Below the pieces are notes generated by a model that had not been told where the DNA came from, searched no databases, and saw only the letters and a program-made list of their open reading frames with translations. The position numbers and the translations under genes were made by a program. This document shows positions 42,445-44,349 of a DNA stretch of 44,349 nucleotides, in pieces (position 1 is the first letter of the stretch; each line of letters opens with the position of its first letter). This DNA is from Cytophagales bacterium (GTDB lineage Bacteria > Bacteroidota > Bacteroidia > Cytophagales > CCMP332), in the NCBI GenBank assembly GCA_028279065.1, contig JANQSY010000006.1, positions 1 to 44,349 of the forward strand, written 5' to 3'.

Positions 42445-42472
42445 GGCCGCCGTCGCCAAGGCTTTGGCGGCC
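42445..42472. repeat. GC-rich nested palindrome
   Basis: GGCCGCC (42445-42451) and GGCGGCC (42466-42472) are perfect inverted arms, and inside lies CGCCAA-ggct-TTGGCG. It lies 33 nt after hflX and has no T-tract, so it is not a standard terminator. The right arm runs into the partial tRNA copy. Confidence 0.6.
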
Positions 42473-42483
42473 TCGTAGTTCAA
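42469..42483 (+). repeat. Decayed 5' fragment of the tRNA-Arg gene
   Basis: GGCCTCGTAGTTCAA here is identical to the first 15 bases of the intact tRNA-Arg at 42592-42606; TGG follows in both after one inserted base. The remainder of a tRNA is not recognisable. It is followed by a hairpin with a T-run at 42503-42524, as the intact copy is. Confidence 0.6.
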
Positions 42484-42502
42484 GTGGGGGCACACCGTGT
42501 AG

Positions 42503-42524
42503 AAAACGTCCAGTGGACGTTTTT
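42503..42524 (+). terminator. Terminator-like hairpin after the tRNA fragment
   Basis: AAAACGTCC and GGACGTTTT are perfect 9-bp arms around a 3-nt loop, ending in a five-T run. It could end hflX transcripts or be the relic terminator of the decayed tRNA copy. Confidence 0.55.
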
Positions 42525-42591
42525 GGGTGGGAGCCAGGTTGCAGGGAAGGGGTTGAAAGTCCGGAATAAGTTACCGGTGTTTGATTTTATT

Positions 42592-42663
42592 GGCCTCGTA
42601 GTTCAATGGATAGAATAGGAGTTTCCTAAACTCTAGATACAGGTTCGATTCCTGTCGAGGCTA
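42592..42663 (+). tRNA. tRNA-Arg (anticodon CCT)
   Basis: The 72 nt fold as a full cloverleaf. Acceptor GGCCTCG pairs with CGAGGCT (one G-U at the end); the D arm is GTTC/GAAT; the anticodon stem GGAGT/ACTCT holds loop TTCCTAA with anticodon CCT at positions 34-36; the T arm is ACAGG-TTCGATT-CCTGT. Discriminator A at 42663 follows and CCA is not encoded. The anticodon reads AGG arginine codons. A terminator lies 12 nt downstream. Confidence 0.93.
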
Positions 42664-42675
42664 CGACGAGACAGC

Positions 42676-42706
42676 AAAAAGTCACCCCAAAGGGTGGCTT
42701 TTTTTG
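42676..42706 (+). terminator. Rho-independent terminator of tRNA-Arg
   Basis: A stem AAAAAGTCACCC / GGGTGGCTTTTT with loop CAAA, one mismatch, then further Ts to GTTG. It lies 12 nt after the tRNA. Confidence 0.85.
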
Positions 42707-42758
42707 TTGCAGAGCAACTACGGAATCGAAGTCTATGCCGGCGAATGCTGGTAATGAA

Positions 42759-42771
42759 TGTCGAGGCTACG
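42759..42771 (+). repeat. Decayed 3' fragment of the tRNA-Arg gene
   Basis: TGTCGAGGCTACG here is identical to 42653-42665, the end of the T stem, the acceptor 3' strand and discriminator of the intact tRNA. Weaker similarity continues upstream (GCTGGTAATGAAT against the T arm). It is followed by its own hairpin/T-run. Confidence 0.6.
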
Positions 42772-42786
42772 CAGTAGATGAGAAAG

Positions 42787-42815
42787 AAAGCCTTAACGCC
42801 TGGTGGGGCTTTTTT
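42787..42815 (+). terminator. Terminator-like hairpin after the tRNA 3' fragment
   Basis: AAAGCC (42787-42792) pairs with GGCTTT (42807-42812) and is followed by a T-run. It matches the arrangement after the intact tRNA, which supports an old tandem duplication. The rest, to 42955, holds nothing I can identify. Confidence 0.6.
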
Positions 42816-42955
42816 GTGCGAAGTATTTGGGACTTTTTACGTGAAAAGATCTTTGGTTGTTTTATGAACAGTTTAGAGCGAAACAAGGCCTTATTATTTC
42901 CAAATCTCCAGCATATTGTTGGAGAAAGGAGATTTCAAAAAATTTATTCTTGCTT

Positions 42956-43258
42956 TTAAGAAGCAACACTATACGCTTTCAATCCAATAATCAACATTAA
43001 CGAAATAAGAACTAAAAGGAGATATGTGGATGCTTTGAAATAACCATTTGGCCAACCTCTGATTAGGTAAAATATGAAAGAACTTATCAAAGGAAAAATC
43101 AGAATAACCAAGGCAATTCCCAATGATCCCCCAATGTATCCTCCAATATTACTCAATACGGAATCGGTTGGAGGAAAATTAATTTCATGCGTAAATGCGC
43201 CCACAATAAAGCTTACGCCAATCGTAATCCAAATAGCAGTTTTTGAACCTTTATCCAT
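42956..43258 (-). CDS. Small three-helix membrane protein, unknown
   Basis: A 100-residue protein I do not recognise. Three hydrophobic segments are apparent: ~8-22 (AIWITIGVSFIVGAF), ~42-66 (GGSLGIALVILIFPLISSFIFYLI) and ~76-95 (STYLLLVLISLMLIIGL). An acidic/Pro loop (THEINFPPTDSVLSN) lies between the first two. The ATG overlaps the previous stop as TAATG, so it is coupled to the gene at 43258-43866. The region is visibly AT-richer than the rest of the window, suggesting different ancestry. Confidence 0.7.
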   Translation of the reverse strand: MDKGSKTAIWITIGVSFIVGAFTHEINFPPTDSVLSNIGGYIGGSLGIALVILIFPLISSFIFYLIRGWPNGYFKASTYLLLVLISLMLIIGLKAYSVAS

Positions 43259-43866
43259 TATTGTTCAATTAATATCTCATCAAACATCCTAAATAAAAAT
43301 CCCATTCGTACATCGTCATAATCAGCTAATACCATTAACCCAAAACAATATTGACCATCGGTATACAACTTGACTCTAAGCATATGGTCAATTTCATTTA
43401 TTCTAACAGTCGCTCTAGCCGAGACAGACTCTAAGCTAAAGTTTGGTTCCTCAGTTCTTATGTTAAGATTGAATAATTCTACATTTTCCCTATCCTCGGG
43501 CATTTTTTTAATTGGTTCCAAGAACAAATTCAAATTTTCTTCAGCAGAGTAGGTGATAAACTTTGTCAATTGATATTCAACAACAGAGATTGCAAATTGG
43601 TCGTCTCCACCTGTCCAATATGCATAGTTTTTAAAAAGAGTACGATTAAAATCAATAGGGGCTCTTCTGACCTCAATTTTTGGTGGAAAAAGAACTGATC
43701 CCCTATCAAATTTTTTCCTTTTCCAGTTACCCCGGTAGAAAACTTCATTTTCTTGCTCTAAAGCTTTTTTCGTTGAACAAGATCTAAAAGAATCTACTAT
43801 CACTAACGCCACACATATCAAAAAAATGAAGCCACCTATTGTCTTTAAGAGTGTTTTATTATCCAT
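43258..43866 (-). CDS. Membrane-anchored protein of unknown function
   Basis: A 202-residue protein I do not recognise. With the ATG at 43866 it begins with MDNKTLLK and a single membrane helix (~9-25, IGGFIFLICVALVIVDSF), followed by a soluble domain of ~170 residues outside the membrane. That domain is mixed alpha/beta with YAYWTGGDDQFAISVVEYQLTKF and a terminal DDVRMGFLFRMFDEILIEQ helix. Cys near 30 lies just after the helix and is not in a lipobox. An upstream in-frame ATG at 43899 adds 11 residues. It is translationally coupled to the three-helix protein, so the pair may form a complex. Confidence 0.7.
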   Translation of the reverse strand: MDNKTLLKTIGGFIFLICVALVIVDSFRSCSTKKALEQENEVFYRGNWKRKKFDRGSVLFPPKIEVRRAPIDFNRTLFKNYAYWTGGDDQFAISVVEYQLTKFITYSAEENLNLFLEPIKKMPEDRENVELFNLNIRTEEPNFSLESVSARATVRINEIDHMLRVKLYTDGQYCFGLMVLADYDDVRMGFLFRMFDEILIEQ

Positions 43867-44030
43867 CGAACCACTGAAAGTAGACAAAATTCTTGTCAAA
43901 ATTTATCCTAATTGATTTATCCCGGTCTGATTCGAGTCATTGATAAGTTTAATACAGCAACTTTGAGTTAATTGAAAGTCAATAAGAGAAAAGGTCCTCT
44001 TGTCCCACCTTATGACCCAGCGCTTGGATG

Positions 44031-44065
44031 AAAAAAGCCCCACCCTACAATTATAGAATGGAGCT
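44031..44065 (-). terminator. Second terminator, end of the duplicated rRNA-operon tail
   Basis: On the minus strand AGCTCCA (44065-44059) pairs with TGGGGCT (44042-44036), allowing one G-U, with a short inner CTA/TAG pairing, and is followed by a six-T run. It lies downstream of the 5S-tail fragment at 44087-44111, in the same order as the primary terminator relative to the real 5S. Confidence 0.7.
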
Positions 44066-44086
44066 AGATACTGCGACCAAGTCGAA

Positions 44087-44111
44087 GGACAAGTATTAAG
44101 CGGCGGCGACC
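44087..44111 (-). repeat. Duplicate of the 5S rRNA 3' end and trailer
   Basis: These 25 bases are identical to 44248-44272, which include the last ~11 nt of the 5S gene (GGTCGCCGCC on the minus strand) and the following AATACTTGTCC trailer. The copies are 161 nt apart. The downstream trailer hairpin is perfect after the real 5S (CCTCCGA-cctga-TCGGAGG) but decayed here (CGAC-ttg-GTCG). Confidence 0.85.
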
Positions 44112-44112
44112 A

Positions 44113-44179
44113 CTGAAGGAGTGCAGAGCACCCTTCAGGGCTGTGAAGTGTGCGACTTTAGGGAGCTCTACTTCACAGC
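44113..44179. repeat. Two adjacent strong hairpins in the rRNA tail
   Basis: Hairpin one: CTGAAGG(A)GTGC (44113-44124) pairs with GCACCCTTCAG (44128-44138), an 11-bp stem with one bulged A and a 3-nt loop. Hairpin two: GCTGTGAAGT (44140-44149) pairs perfectly with ACTTCACAGC (44170-44179) around a 20-nt loop. They occupy the place where a second 5S body would be expected, but are not 5S-like. Neither has a T-tract. Confidence 0.7.
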
Positions 44180-44193
44180 TAAACCGGATACAT

Positions 44194-44224
44194 AAAAAAA
44201 CCCAGGCCACTTTCGTAACCTGGG
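44194..44224 (-). terminator. rRNA operon terminator
   Basis: On the minus strand the stem is CCCAGG-TTAC, a GAAA tetraloop, then GTGG-CCTGGG (10 pairs with two G-U), followed by a seven-T run. It lies about 38 nt after the 5S 3' end. Confidence 0.9.
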
Positions 44225-44261
44225 CTAGCTCCTCCGATCAGGTCGGAGGACAAGTATTAAG

Positions 44262-44349
44262 CGGCGGCGACCTACTCTCCCGGCTTTAGGCCAGTACCAT
44301 CGGCGCTGGAGGGCTTAACTTCTCTGTTCGGAATGGATAGAGGTGGATC
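44262..44349 (-). rRNA. rrf: 5S ribosomal RNA, 3' portion
   Basis: Reading the minus strand, the sequence has the 5S hallmarks CCATTCCGAACAGAGAAGTTAAG, then CAGCGCCGATGGTACTG and GGGAGAGTAGGTCGCCGCC at the 3' end. The 5' ~25 nt are beyond the window edge. The exact 3' end (about 44262) is set from the conserved GUAGGUCGCCGCC. 16S and 23S would lie beyond the window. Confidence 0.95.

Noticed and set aside
42735-42959. 74-codon + strand frame after the tRNA
   Set aside because: It runs through the tRNA 3' fragment and a terminator hairpin; the WWGFF part is just the hairpin/T-run translated. No plausible start signal.

Overview
The window looks like a contiguous chromosomal stretch from a member of the Bacteroidota, most likely a Cytophagales-type organism. 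The pointers are a fused MurF-alanine racemase, a GldJ-like gliding/T9SS lipoprotein, an energy-transducing TonB, a DsbD with C-terminal thioredoxin domain, an aerobic tryptophan-to-quinolinate (kynurenine) gene set and a 5S rRNA of the Bacteroidota type. There are no transposases, phage genes or CRISPR arrays. Genes are tightly packed, often with 1-20 nt overlaps, and about a third appear to start with TTG or GTG.

Layout. 1-2763: the tail of a LysM protein, a small cytochrome b5-like protein, rluD, a PLP-dependent desulfhydrase/deaminase and recX. 2775-9901 (+): a run of cell-envelope and metabolic genes: murF-alr, a secreted coiled-coil protein, threonine aldolase, a GT-C-type membrane glycosyltransferase, TonB and an SGNH hydrolase. 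9902-10199: a non-coding stretch with a palindrome, a full match to the sigma-54 promoter consensus, and a candidate structured small RNA that ends in a terminator inside the 3' end of uvrA. 10178-18637 (-): one compact seven-gene run, 3-hydroxyanthranilate dioxygenase, ogt, kynureninase, kynurenine monooxygenase, a TIGR01777 epimerase, a lytic transglycosylase and uvrA. It joins quinolinate/NAD precursor synthesis to DNA repair and wall remodelling. A catalytically atypical SDR diverges from it.

19476-30397: an NhaD-type antiporter, glutamate-type dehydrogenase, anmK, gldJ-like lipoprotein, recG (+), dsbD and an M20 dipeptidase. 30422-41165 (-): a probable operon tpiA, DUF6150-like protein, prmA, a 2148-residue secreted protein, plsY and a second GT-C glycosyltransferase, closed by a strong terminator that oddly sits just before the dipeptidase start. 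The giant protein has acidic, tryptophan-punctuated tails with 74-residue tandem repeats; it is the least explained coding gene here. 41224-44349: hflX (+), a tRNA-Arg(CCT) flanked by decayed pieces of itself, a small AT-rich pair of membrane-anchored genes of unknown function, and the 3' end of an rRNA operon (5S, minus strand, cut by the window edge) followed by a second partial copy of its own tail.

The most interesting unexplained items are the sigma-54/small-RNA locus at 9905-10199, the giant acidic-repeat protein, the repair/NAD operon, and the repeat-rich tRNA-to-5S region.
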